Shown piece after piece: positions 42,348 through 50,029 of a stretch of 64,000 nucleotides of DNA. The stretch covers positions 134,001-198,000 of the forward strand of contig NZ_JAUTBJ010000002.1 of the NCBI RefSeq assembly GCF_030819175.1, in the 5' to 3' direction. Origin of the DNA: Sphingomonas sp. SORGH_AS_0879. GTDB lineage: Bacteria > Pseudomonadota > Alphaproteobacteria > Sphingomonadales > Sphingomonadaceae. How positions within the stretch are numbered: position 1 is the stretch's first letter; every line of letters starts with the position of its first letter. Position numbers and translations under genes: made by a program. Under the pieces are notes generated by a model. The model saw only the letters and a list, made by a program, of their open reading frames with translations, was not told the DNA's origin and did no database searches.

Positions 42348-43727
42348 ATGGGCGAGATCACGGGGGTGGTCGAAGTCGTGGCACGCGAGTTGCTATTGTT
42401 CGCGGCGGCGGGATTGTTGATCGGCGGGCTGGATGATCTTCTGGTCGACCTGCTCTATTTCGCGCGACGACTGGTGAAGGGCCCGGCGACACGGCTTCGC
42501 AGCTATGCCTTGTCCCCACCCGTTCAGCCAGGACGGATGATCGTCTTCACCCCGGCATGGGACGAAGCACCGGTGATCGGTGCGATGCTTTCCACCGCCC
42601 TCTCCCGTTTCCGCCATCCCGACTATCGCCTCTATGTCGGGCTTTATCCCAATGACCCCGCGACCATCGCCGCCGCCGCCGATGTGGCGGAGCGGGACGA
42701 TCGGGTCCGCCTGGTCATCGGTCCACGCAACGGCCCCACCACCAAGGCCGATTGCCTGAACACCCTCTGGCACGCCCTGCGACGCGACATGGCGGTGGAG
42801 GGTTTCGATGCCAAAGCGATCATCCTGCACGATGCCGAGGATGTGGTGCATCCCGACGAACTGATGGTCTTCGACTCGCTGATCGAGGGGCGGGCGGTGG
42901 TGCAATTGCCGGTCCTGCCGCTGGTGGTACCGGGGTCGCGGCTGGTGTCCGGTCACTATGCCGACGAGTTTGCCGAGAGCCATATCAAGCAACTGGTCGT
43001 CCGCACCTGGATCGGCGCGGGGATGCCGCTGGCGGGGACGGGATGCGCCATTTCGCCCTCGATCCTGGGCAGGATCGCCGCCCTGCGCGGCGGCGATCCG
43101 TTCGATGCGACCAGCCTGACCGAAGATTACGAACTGGGCCTGCGCATCGCCGAATTGGGCGGCGAGGGACTGTTCGCGCGGGTGGCCGACGGGACGCGGC
43201 ACGGGGTGGTGGCGGTGCGTGCTTTCTTCCCAGCCACGCTGATCGCCGCCATACGGCAAAAGGCGCGCTGGATGACCGGCATCGCGCTGATTGGATGGGA
43301 CCGCACCGGCTGGGGCCGCACGCTGGCGATGGGGGATCATTGGTGGCGGCTGCGCGACCGGCGCGGGCCGGTGGCGATGCTGGTGCTGGCGGCGGCCTAT
43401 CTGGGCATGGTCGCCGATGCCCTGTCGGTGCTGCTGCACGTGATCGCCGACACCCCCTTGCCGCCGGTCCATGCCGGACTGAAATTCCTGTTCGGGATCA
43501 ATGCATTGTTGTTGAGCTGGCGGCTGGCGGTGCGGATGATGTTCACCGGGCGCGCCTATGGCTGGCGCGAGGCGCTGTGGTCGTTGCCGCGGTTCGTCAT
43601 CGGCAATTTCGTCGCACTGGCCGCGATCCCCCGCGCGCTGATCCGCTATGTCCATGTGCTGCGCGGCGGGGTCGCGGCGTGGGACAAGACGAGCCACCGC
43701 TTTCCGGACCTGTCGCCGCAGCCATGA
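42348..43727 (+). CDS. NfrB-like family 2 glycosyltransferase, membrane-bound
   Basis: A 459-aa processive-type GT2. One N-terminal helix (about 13-36), a GT-A domain with MIVFTPAWDEAPVIGAML, DAED at 162-165 (DxD-like), SLTEDYELGLRIAELG with TED 258-260, and RQKARWMTG (303-311; a QxxRW-like motif), then three to four C-terminal helices. This is the catalytic part of bacteriophage N4 adsorption protein B. The C-terminal MshEN/cyclic-di-GMP domain of E. coli NfrB (about 745 aa) is missing. Coupled by ATGA to the next gene. Confidence 0.88.
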   Translation: MGEITGVVEVVARELLLFAAAGLLIGGLDDLLVDLLYFARRLVKGPATRLRSYALSPPVQPGRMIVFTPAWDEAPVIGAMLSTALSRFRHPDYRLYVGLYPNDPATIAAAADVAERDDRVRLVIGPRNGPTTKADCLNTLWHALRRDMAVEGFDAKAIILHDAEDVVHPDELMVFDSLIEGRAVVQLPVLPLVVPGSRLVSGHYADEFAESHIKQLVVRTWIGAGMPLAGTGCAISPSILGRIAALRGGDPFDATSLTEDYELGLRIAELGGEGLFARVADGTRHGVVAVRAFFPATLIAAIRQKARWMTGIALIGWDRTGWGRTLAMGDHWWRLRDRRGPVAMLVLAAAYLGMVADALSVLLHVIADTPLPPVHAGLKFLFGINALLLSWRLAVRMMFTGRAYGWREALWSLPRFVIGNFVALAAIPRALIRYVHVLRGGVAAWDKTSHRFPDLSPQP

Positions 43728-44698
43728 GCGGACGGCCCCTGCGATTCCTGGGCGGCATCGTCGGGTTGTGGACGCTTGGGCGGATCGCGGTCCTGCTGCC
43801 CTCCGAACCCGCCGTGGAGATGGCGATCGCGCCCGAGCGGCCCGCCACGACGAAAACCGCCCCGATCCTGGCCGCCAATCTCGCCGCACCCGGCCCGGCA
43901 TCCCAGCCGATCCGGATCGCCTATGTCCGAACGCCTTCGCCCGCCCTGAAGATCGCTCGACGGGCGAGCGCGCCTCCGCCTCCGAATACTGTCTCGGTCG
44001 CTGTCCATGAGGACGTCCGCCTTGAAACGCCGGTCCGCATCCCGTTCTCGATCCCGGCCCTGCCCGAAACACCCACCCCCACTCGGCGATGGAGCGCGAG
44101 TGTCTGGGGAATCGTCCGCGACGGCGGGCGGACCCTGCTGCCCGGCGGGCAATTGGGCGGCACGCAGGCGGGCATCCGCCTGTTGCGGCGGCTCGATTCG
44201 CATGGAGACCTGTCCGCCAGCCTGCGGCTTTCCACCCCGTGGCGGGGGATCGGGCGCGAAATGGCGGTGGGGGTCGATTGGCGACCCGTTCGCCGCCTGC
44301 CCGTTCGATTGCTGGTCGAACAGCGCTTCACCCTCGATTCGGGGCGGGACGCGCCCGCCGCACTGATCGTGACGGGAATCGGCCCCAAACCCGTCGCGCC
44401 CGGCCTCACCCTGACCACTTATGCGCAGGCCGGGGTGGTGGGCCGCACCCGAGTCGAACCCTTTGCGGACGGCGCGGCGCGGATCGGTATGGCGGTGTCG
44501 CCCGACATGGATCTGGCACTGGGCGCATGGGGCGGGGCGCAACAGGATGCGCAGCGGCTGGATATCGGACCGAGCCTGGGGCTCGCCCTGCCCGTCGCCG
44601 ATCGACGGATTCGCCTGTCCCTCGACTGGCGACAGCGCGTCGCCGGTCGCGCCGCCCCCGGCTCCGGTCCGGCCCTGACACTGGCAAGCGATTTCTGA
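43724..44698 (+). CDS. NfrA C-terminal-domain-like outer-membrane protein
   Basis: A 324-aa protein with an N-terminal hydrophobic segment (about 8-25), a Pro/Ala-rich linker (to about 120) and a C-terminal run of amphipathic strands starting RWSASVWGIVRDGG and ending in Phe, as outer-membrane barrels do. LLPGGQLGGTQAGIRLLRRL and FADGAARIGMAVSPDMDLALGAWGG match the C-terminal domain of phage N4 adsorption protein A. The TPR part of NfrA is absent. It starts inside the NfrB-like stop, so the two form one unit, probably for making and exporting a surface glycan. Confidence 0.75.
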   Translation: MSGRPLRFLGGIVGLWTLGRIAVLLPSEPAVEMAIAPERPATTKTAPILAANLAAPGPASQPIRIAYVRTPSPALKIARRASAPPPPNTVSVAVHEDVRLETPVRIPFSIPALPETPTPTRRWSASVWGIVRDGGRTLLPGGQLGGTQAGIRLLRRLDSHGDLSASLRLSTPWRGIGREMAVGVDWRPVRRLPVRLLVEQRFTLDSGRDAPAALIVTGIGPKPVAPGLTLTTYAQAGVVGRTRVEPFADGAARIGMAVSPDMDLALGAWGGAQQDAQRLDIGPSLGLALPVADRRIRLSLDWRQRVAGRAAPGSGPALTLASDF

Positions 44699-44809
44699 GA
44701 GTCGGTTTGAAAACGGGCCGGTGCCACCGGAAATTGGCTCTTTCGCCAATTTCCTCGTCTCCAAACGATCGACACTGTTCGGAAAGACCCTTGCGGCTAT
44801 AACGCCGCC

Positions 44810-45724
44810 GTGGACCTGTATCTTCCGATTGCCAATCTGTCGGTCAATGCGCTCGTCATCATCGCGCTGGGGGCCGGCGTGGGTCTGTTGTCGGGCATGT
44901 TCGGGGTCGGGGGCGGCTTTCTGACCACGCCGCTGCTGATCGTCTATGGCATCCCGCCCACCGTCGCCGCCGCCTCCGCCGCCAGCCAGGTGACCGGGGC
45001 CAGCGTGTCCGGCGTCTCCGCGCATTGGCGGCGCGGCGGGGTGGATGTGAAGATGGGCGGCGTGCTGGTCGCCGGCGGCGTGGTCGGATCCTTCGCGGGG
45101 GCCTGGATCTTCCGCCTGCTCCAGGCGAGCGGACAGATCGATACGGTCATCGCCATCGTCTATGTCCTGATGCTCGGCTGGATCGGATCGGTCATGGCGC
45201 GCGAGGCGGCGGGCGCGATCCTGGCACAGCGGCGCGGCGTGCCGCAGCGCGCGGCACGGCGACGGCATCACCCGATCGTCGCGGCGCTGCCCTTCCGCAC
45301 CCGATTCTACGCCTCGGGCCTGTACATCTCGCCGCTGGCGCCGCTGATGCTGGGCTTCTTCGTCGGCATCCTGACCATATTGCTGGGCGTGGGCGGCGGG
45401 TTCATCCTGGTCCCCGCCATGATCTATCTGCTGGGCATGGCGACCAATGTCGTGCTCGGCACCTCGCTGTTCCAGACCCTGTTCGTGACGGCGGCGGCGA
45501 CCATGGTCCATGCCACCACGACCAAGGCGGTGGACATCGTGCTGGCCGGGCTGCTGCTCGTCGGATCGGTGACGGGAGCGCAGGTCGGCGCGAAGCTGGC
45601 GACCAATGTGAAGCCCGAATATCTCCGCCTCGCGCTGGCCGTCATCGTGCTGCTGGTGGGGCTTCGCATCCTGCTCGGCCTGGTATGGCGGCCCGAGGAG
45701 ATCTTCACGGTCCAGCCGCTGTGA
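44810..45724 (+). CDS. TauE/SafE-family membrane exporter
   Basis: A 304-aa protein with seven to eight helices in two related halves: LSGMFGVGGGFLTTPLLIVYGIPPTVAAASAASQ in the first and TILLGVGGGFILVPAMIYLLGM in the second, both with the GVGGG signature. The family exports sulfite or other sulfur anions. GTG start. The stop overlaps the next gene (GTGA), a pairing seen often in alphaproteobacteria. Confidence 0.92.
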   Translation: MDLYLPIANLSVNALVIIALGAGVGLLSGMFGVGGGFLTTPLLIVYGIPPTVAAASAASQVTGASVSGVSAHWRRGGVDVKMGGVLVAGGVVGSFAGAWIFRLLQASGQIDTVIAIVYVLMLGWIGSVMAREAAGAILAQRRGVPQRAARRRHHPIVAALPFRTRFYASGLYISPLAPLMLGFFVGILTILLGVGGGFILVPAMIYLLGMATNVVLGTSLFQTLFVTAAATMVHATTTKAVDIVLAGLLLVGSVTGAQVGAKLATNVKPEYLRLALAVIVLLVGLRILLGLVWRPEEIFTVQPL

Positions 45725-46485
45725 GGAAAGCCGCCGCCGCGCTGGCGCTGCTGTCGCCGCTGTTGATGGCCCAGGCCAAGCCGGTGCTGGTCCCCGACGT
45801 GTCGCAGCGCGATATCCAGATCGCCTACAGCTTCACCGGGGCCGAACTGCTGCTGTTCGGCGCGATCCTCTATCCCGGCGGGCGCCCGCCCCAGGACGAC
45901 AAGCCGACCGATATCGTCGTGGTGGTCAAGGGCCCGACCCAGTCGATCCTGATCCGCGAGAAGGAGAAGATCGCGGGGCTGTGGGTCAATGCCGGGCGGC
46001 TGCGGTATCAGTCCGCGCCCTCCTTCTACGCCATCGCCTCGTCGCGCCCGATCGAGCGGATCGTCGACGACCGGACGCGCGCCATCTACGAACTGGGGCT
46101 CGACAGCCTTCAGCTTTCCCCCGCGTCCAACGCCCCCGCCGATGTCCAGGCGCGGTTCCAGGAGGGGCTGGTCGATCAGCGCCGCCGCAGCGGCCTGTAT
46201 GTCGAGGCGCCGCGCGCCGTCGAGATCACCGACGACGTGCTCTACCGCGCGCGCGTCACCATCCCCGCGCGCGTGCCGGTGGGCCGCTTCACCGCCGAAA
46301 CCTTCCTGATCCGCGACGGTCGCGTCCTGGCCGCCGCCGTGCGCGATATCGACATCCGCAAATCGGGGTTCGAGCGATTCGTCGCGCGCGCCGCCGACCG
46401 CGCCGCCATCCCCTATGGCCTGACGGCGGTCGCCCTGTCGATCCTGCTGGGCTGGGCCGCGGGGTGGATCGCGCGCCGCGTCTAG
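45721..46485 (+). CDS. Alph_Pro_TM (TIGR02186) family protein
   Basis: A 254-aa protein with a signal peptide (about 1-20), a periplasmic beta-rich domain and one C-terminal helix (about 230-250). VSQRDIQIAYSFTGAELLLFGAI, DIVVVVKGP and IAGLWVN are hallmarks of this alphaproteobacterial family, function unknown. Translationally coupled to the TauE/SafE gene by GTGA, so probably an accessory subunit of the exporter. Confidence 0.88.
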   Translation: MRKAAAALALLSPLLMAQAKPVLVPDVSQRDIQIAYSFTGAELLLFGAILYPGGRPPQDDKPTDIVVVVKGPTQSILIREKEKIAGLWVNAGRLRYQSAPSFYAIASSRPIERIVDDRTRAIYELGLDSLQLSPASNAPADVQARFQEGLVDQRRRSGLYVEAPRAVEITDDVLYRARVTIPARVPVGRFTAETFLIRDGRVLAAAVRDIDIRKSGFERFVARAADRAAIPYGLTAVALSILLGWAAGWIARRV

Positions 46486-46563
46486 GCGCTTGTAGATACG
46501 GCATTTTAAGCTTCGCGCGGTACCAGACCAGTCCTTCTTCCAGGATCGGACGGTTTCGTCTCC

Positions 46564-48225
46564 ATGTTCTCCCCTTCGCCCGCGCTCGAACATCCCGCAT
46601 CGTCCTGTCCCGAGGCCCCCGTCCCCGAGTCCCCCGTCATAGGCTGGCTGCTGGGTATCGCCGGATCGAGTGGCCGCATCGTCCTCGACCGGACGGCGAT
46701 CGACGCGCTGGCGGGGCATGCCGACCCGGTGCTGGCGGCGGCGGGGCAGGTGGCGATGCCGGTGAAGATCCGCCGCGACGATCGCTGGATCATCGGATCG
46801 ATACGCGCGCTGTCACTCGACCCGTCCAGCGACGCCGCCGCCATCGCGACCGAGATCGACCTGATGGGCGAGGCCATGCGCCACGCCGAAACCGGCGAGA
46901 TGCTGGGCTTTCGGCGCGGCGTGACCTCCTATCCCCTGCCCGGCGCGACCATCCATGCGATCAGCAATGCGGAACTGGCCGGAATCCACGCCAATACCGA
47001 TATCACGACCGTGCGGATCGGCACCGTCCATCCGGCGCGCAGCGTGGCCGCGACGCTGGCGGTCGACGCGCTGCTGGGCCGTCACTTCGCGCTGCTCGGC
47101 TCGACCGGCACTGGCAAGTCGACCGCGACCGCGATGATCCTGCACCGCATCTGCGACCTGGCGCCGCAGGGGCATATCGTGATGATCGATCCGCACGGCG
47201 AATATGGCAGCGCCTTTCCGGACAGCGGCGCGGTTCACGATGTCGGCAATCTGCGGATGCCCTATTGGCTGATGAATTTCGAGGAGCATTGCGAAATCCT
47301 GCTGACGGCCGGCCCCGCCGACCGGCAGGGCGATGCCGACATCCTGGCCCGCTGCCTGCTCGCCGCGCGGATGCGCAACCGGGCGGCGCAGGAACTGCCG
47401 CGCGTCACCGTCGACACGCCGATCCCCTATCTGTTGTCCGACCTGACCAGCCTGTTGGCGCAGGAGATGAGCAAGCTGGAACGCGCGGGCGACAGCGCGC
47501 CCTATCTGCGACTGAAGACCAAGATCGAGGAGTTGAAGGGCGATCCCCGCTATGCCTTCCTCTTCTCGGGCATGCTGGTCGCCGACACCATGGCGAGTTT
47601 CCTCAGCCGCATCCTGCGCATGCCGAGCGGCGGACGCCCGATATCGATCATCGACGTGTCGGGCGTGCCGTCGGACGTGACCAGCGTCGTGGTCGCGGTG
47701 CTGGCGCGGATGATCTTCGACCATGCGATCTGGTCACCGCCGGAGGAGCGTCGCCCGGTCCTGATGGTCTGCGAAGAGGCGCATCGCTACATCCCAGCCC
47801 GCGCCGAACAGGAATCGGCGGTCGGGCGCGTCCTGTCGCGCATCGCCAAGGAGGGGCGCAAATACGGCGTCTCGCTGGGCCTGGTGACGCAGCGGCCCTC
47901 CGATCTGTCCGAAAGCGTCCTGTCGCAATGCGGCACGATCATCGCGATGCGGCTGAACAACGAACGCGACCAGGCGATGGTCCGCGCGGCCATGCCGGAA
48001 GGGGGCCGCGGCCTGCTCGACACCATCTCGGCGCTGCGCAACCGCGAGGCGATCCTGTCCGGCGAAGGCGTGACGTTCCCGATGCGCGCCAGCTTCGACA
48101 CGCTGGAGGAGGGCAAGCGGCCCGCCTCCAACGACATGCGGATTTCCGCGACCTGGGCGATCCCCGCGCGCGGCGAGGCGGCGGTGGCGGACACCGTCGC
48201 GCGCTGGCGGACGGCGGGCAAGTGA
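46564..48225 (+). CDS. HerA-like ATPase (DUF87 / HAS-barrel)
   Basis: A 553-aa RecA/FtsK-superfamily ATPase. N-terminal HAS-barrel region (about 25-115), Walker A GSTGTGKST at 179-187, IDPHGEYGSAF after strand 2, Walker B RPVLMVCEEAHRYIP, EGRKYGVSLGLVTQRPSDL (sensor) and the arginine-rich C-terminal part. HerA proteins form hexameric DNA pumps, usually with NurA in archaea; no nuclease gene is next to it here. It has its own 78-bp leader and is followed by a family A repeat, so it appears monocistronic. Confidence 0.88.
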   Translation: MFSPSPALEHPASSCPEAPVPESPVIGWLLGIAGSSGRIVLDRTAIDALAGHADPVLAAAGQVAMPVKIRRDDRWIIGSIRALSLDPSSDAAAIATEIDLMGEAMRHAETGEMLGFRRGVTSYPLPGATIHAISNAELAGIHANTDITTVRIGTVHPARSVAATLAVDALLGRHFALLGSTGTGKSTATAMILHRICDLAPQGHIVMIDPHGEYGSAFPDSGAVHDVGNLRMPYWLMNFEEHCEILLTAGPADRQGDADILARCLLAARMRNRAAQELPRVTVDTPIPYLLSDLTSLLAQEMSKLERAGDSAPYLRLKTKIEELKGDPRYAFLFSGMLVADTMASFLSRILRMPSGGRPISIIDVSGVPSDVTSVVVAVLARMIFDHAIWSPPEERRPVLMVCEEAHRYIPARAEQESAVGRVLSRIAKEGRKYGVSLGLVTQRPSDLSESVLSQCGTIIAMRLNNERDQAMVRAAMPEGGRGLLDTISALRNREAILSGEGVTFPMRASFDTLEEGKRPASNDMRISATWAIPARGEAAVADTVARWRTAGK

Positions 48226-48247
48226 CAGCGAAGGGGAAACCCCACCT

Positions 48248-48323
48248 CCGTTCAGCCTGAGCGAAGTCGAAGGCCACGGGTCGACCGTCGGGCGCGCGCT
48301 CCGACGACGCTCAGCGTGACCGG
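48248..48323. repeat. REP-like repeat pair, family A
   Basis: An inverted standard copy (48248-48273) and a diverged forward copy (CGACGACGCTCAGCGTGACC, 48302-48321) lie in the convergent gap between the HerA-like and M23 genes. Confidence 0.88.
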
Positions 48324-48338
48324 AGGTGAGGGATTGAT

Positions 48339-49811
48339 CTACCGCCCCGGCCGGACCGACAACAGGCTCTGCACCTCGTGACGGAAGGCACGCAGCTTCG
48401 CGCCGGACAGTACCGCGACGCTCGTCAGCTTCAAGCTGCGCGGATCGACGGTTACGCCGTTCCTCCACACTTCCCAATGGAGATGCGGGCCGGTCGACAT
48501 GCCGGTCGATCCGACATAGCCGATCACCTGCCCCTGCCGCACCCGCGCGCCCGAGCGGACGGCGAAGCGGCTCATATGGCCGTAACCGCTGGCGACGCCG
48601 CCGCCATGCGACAGCTTGACGAAATTGCCATAACCGCCCGACCGGCCCGCGAACTGGACGACGCCGTCCATGATCGCATGGATGGGCGAACCATAGGGCG
48701 CGCCGATATCGGTGCCCTTGTGCATCCGCATGAAGCCCAGGATCGGGTGCATCCGCTTGCCATAGGACGAGGTCACCCGCCCCGCGACCGGCATGTCCAT
48801 GCTGCCGCGCCGTTCGCTCTGGCCGTTGACGTCATACCATTGGCCGTCATCGTCATCCGCCAGCCGCGCCAGCTGTACCTTGCGCCCGCCATGATCGAGC
48901 CCGGCGAGAAGCAGCTTGCCCAGCCGCGTCTCGCCGGTGGCGGCCCGCTCGCGCTCGATGATCAGGTCGAAACTGTCCGAGCGCCGCACGTCGCGCCCGA
49001 CCGACACATGCGACGACAGCGCCTTGATATAGGCCTCCACCACCTTGGCCGGAGCCCCGGCGGCGCGAGCGGAGCGATAGAGGCTGGCGCCGACCAGCCC
49101 CTGGAGGCGCAGCGGCGTACGGTCGATCGCGATGGGCTGCTTCGTCATCGACAGCCCCTGCGCCGTGCGGGTCAACGTGACGGCCAGGTCGAAGCGCGCG
49201 CGCAGCTTCATCGCCTCCAGGGGGCGCGCGACCATCCGGCTGGGCCGCCGCCCCAGGGTCAGCGCGACGCGGGTGCCGGAGGCGATCGCCTCGCCCCCGG
49301 TCGCCTGGTCGACCAGATCGGCGGCGGCCCGCGTCTGGTCACGGGCGACCCCGGCGCGTTGCAGGACACGAGCCAGGGAATCACCCGATCCGATGGTGGC
49401 GGACAGGTCGACGCTGGGACGCTCGGGCGCTTCGGCCAGATGCTCGACCAGCTCGCCCGCCGCCAGCCGACGCCCGCTATCCGCGCCCAAGGCCAACGGG
49501 GCGATGGCCTGTGCGCGGGCGTTCTTCCAGGCATCGCCGGTCAGCGGAGCGGGAACGCGCGCCGGAATGGAATGGTGAAAGCCCGGCGCCATCGCGATCG
49601 TCGCCGCGCACAGCGCCGAACAGGTCGCCAGCCCCCGCCACCAGTCGCGGCTGCCGATCTGCGCGCCCAGATCGGGCACCCAGTCGATCTCGCGCATCGC
49701 CCGTCGCCAGCGGGCCAGTCGCCCGACCGGTACCAGGGGAAATCCCCCGCCGATCGTCCGCGCGGCGGTGCCGCCGGATACCAGGAATGCGTCGTCGCCG
49801 GCCAGAAACAT
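48339..49811 (-). CDS. M23-family peptidoglycan endopeptidase
   Basis: A 490-aa protein. One N-terminal helix (about 60-77) anchors it; a middle region with LysM/OapA-like and strand-rich segments (about 130-320) precedes a C-terminal M23 zinc domain with HKGTD (His364, Asp368), GYGHMS (His412) and GPHLHWEVW (His443, His445), so the active site is intact. It cuts peptide cross-links in the periplasm. The start ATG at 49811 has no strong ribosome site and the frame is open to about 50000, so the exact start is unsure. Divergent from the helicase gene. Confidence 0.92.
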   Translation of the reverse strand: MFLAGDDAFLVSGGTAARTIGGGFPLVPVGRLARWRRAMREIDWVPDLGAQIGSRDWWRGLATCSALCAATIAMAPGFHHSIPARVPAPLTGDAWKNARAQAIAPLALGADSGRRLAAGELVEHLAEAPERPSVDLSATIGSGDSLARVLQRAGVARDQTRAAADLVDQATGGEAIASGTRVALTLGRRPSRMVARPLEAMKLRARFDLAVTLTRTAQGLSMTKQPIAIDRTPLRLQGLVGASLYRSARAAGAPAKVVEAYIKALSSHVSVGRDVRRSDSFDLIIERERAATGETRLGKLLLAGLDHGGRKVQLARLADDDDGQWYDVNGQSERRGSMDMPVAGRVTSSYGKRMHPILGFMRMHKGTDIGAPYGSPIHAIMDGVVQFAGRSGGYGNFVKLSHGGGVASGYGHMSRFAVRSGARVRQGQVIGYVGSTGMSTGPHLHWEVWRNGVTVDPRSLKLTSVAVLSGAKLRAFRHEVQSLLSVRPGR

Positions 49812-50029
49812 GACTGAGAAGTGCGTCCGTCTATCGTCGATCCATGTCGCCGATCCCCCCGGCGCGCATTTGGCGGGGTGTAAGCGCGCCGGACCAAAGT
49901 CAAACGCCCCGCGATCCCCTGCCCCGATGCTGCGGTAAGACGTGGCCGGACCGGGCCGAATGTCGCGAACGTCGCGCCATCTTGCCTCATGCCGTTGCAA
50001 CCGCGCGCGGGAAGCCCGATGTAGAGGAT

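Noticed and set aside
46564..48225. HerA-like gene as part of a phage-defence island
   Set aside because: No nuclease, Sir2, DUF4297 or mobile-element gene is nearby, and flanking genes are housekeeping.
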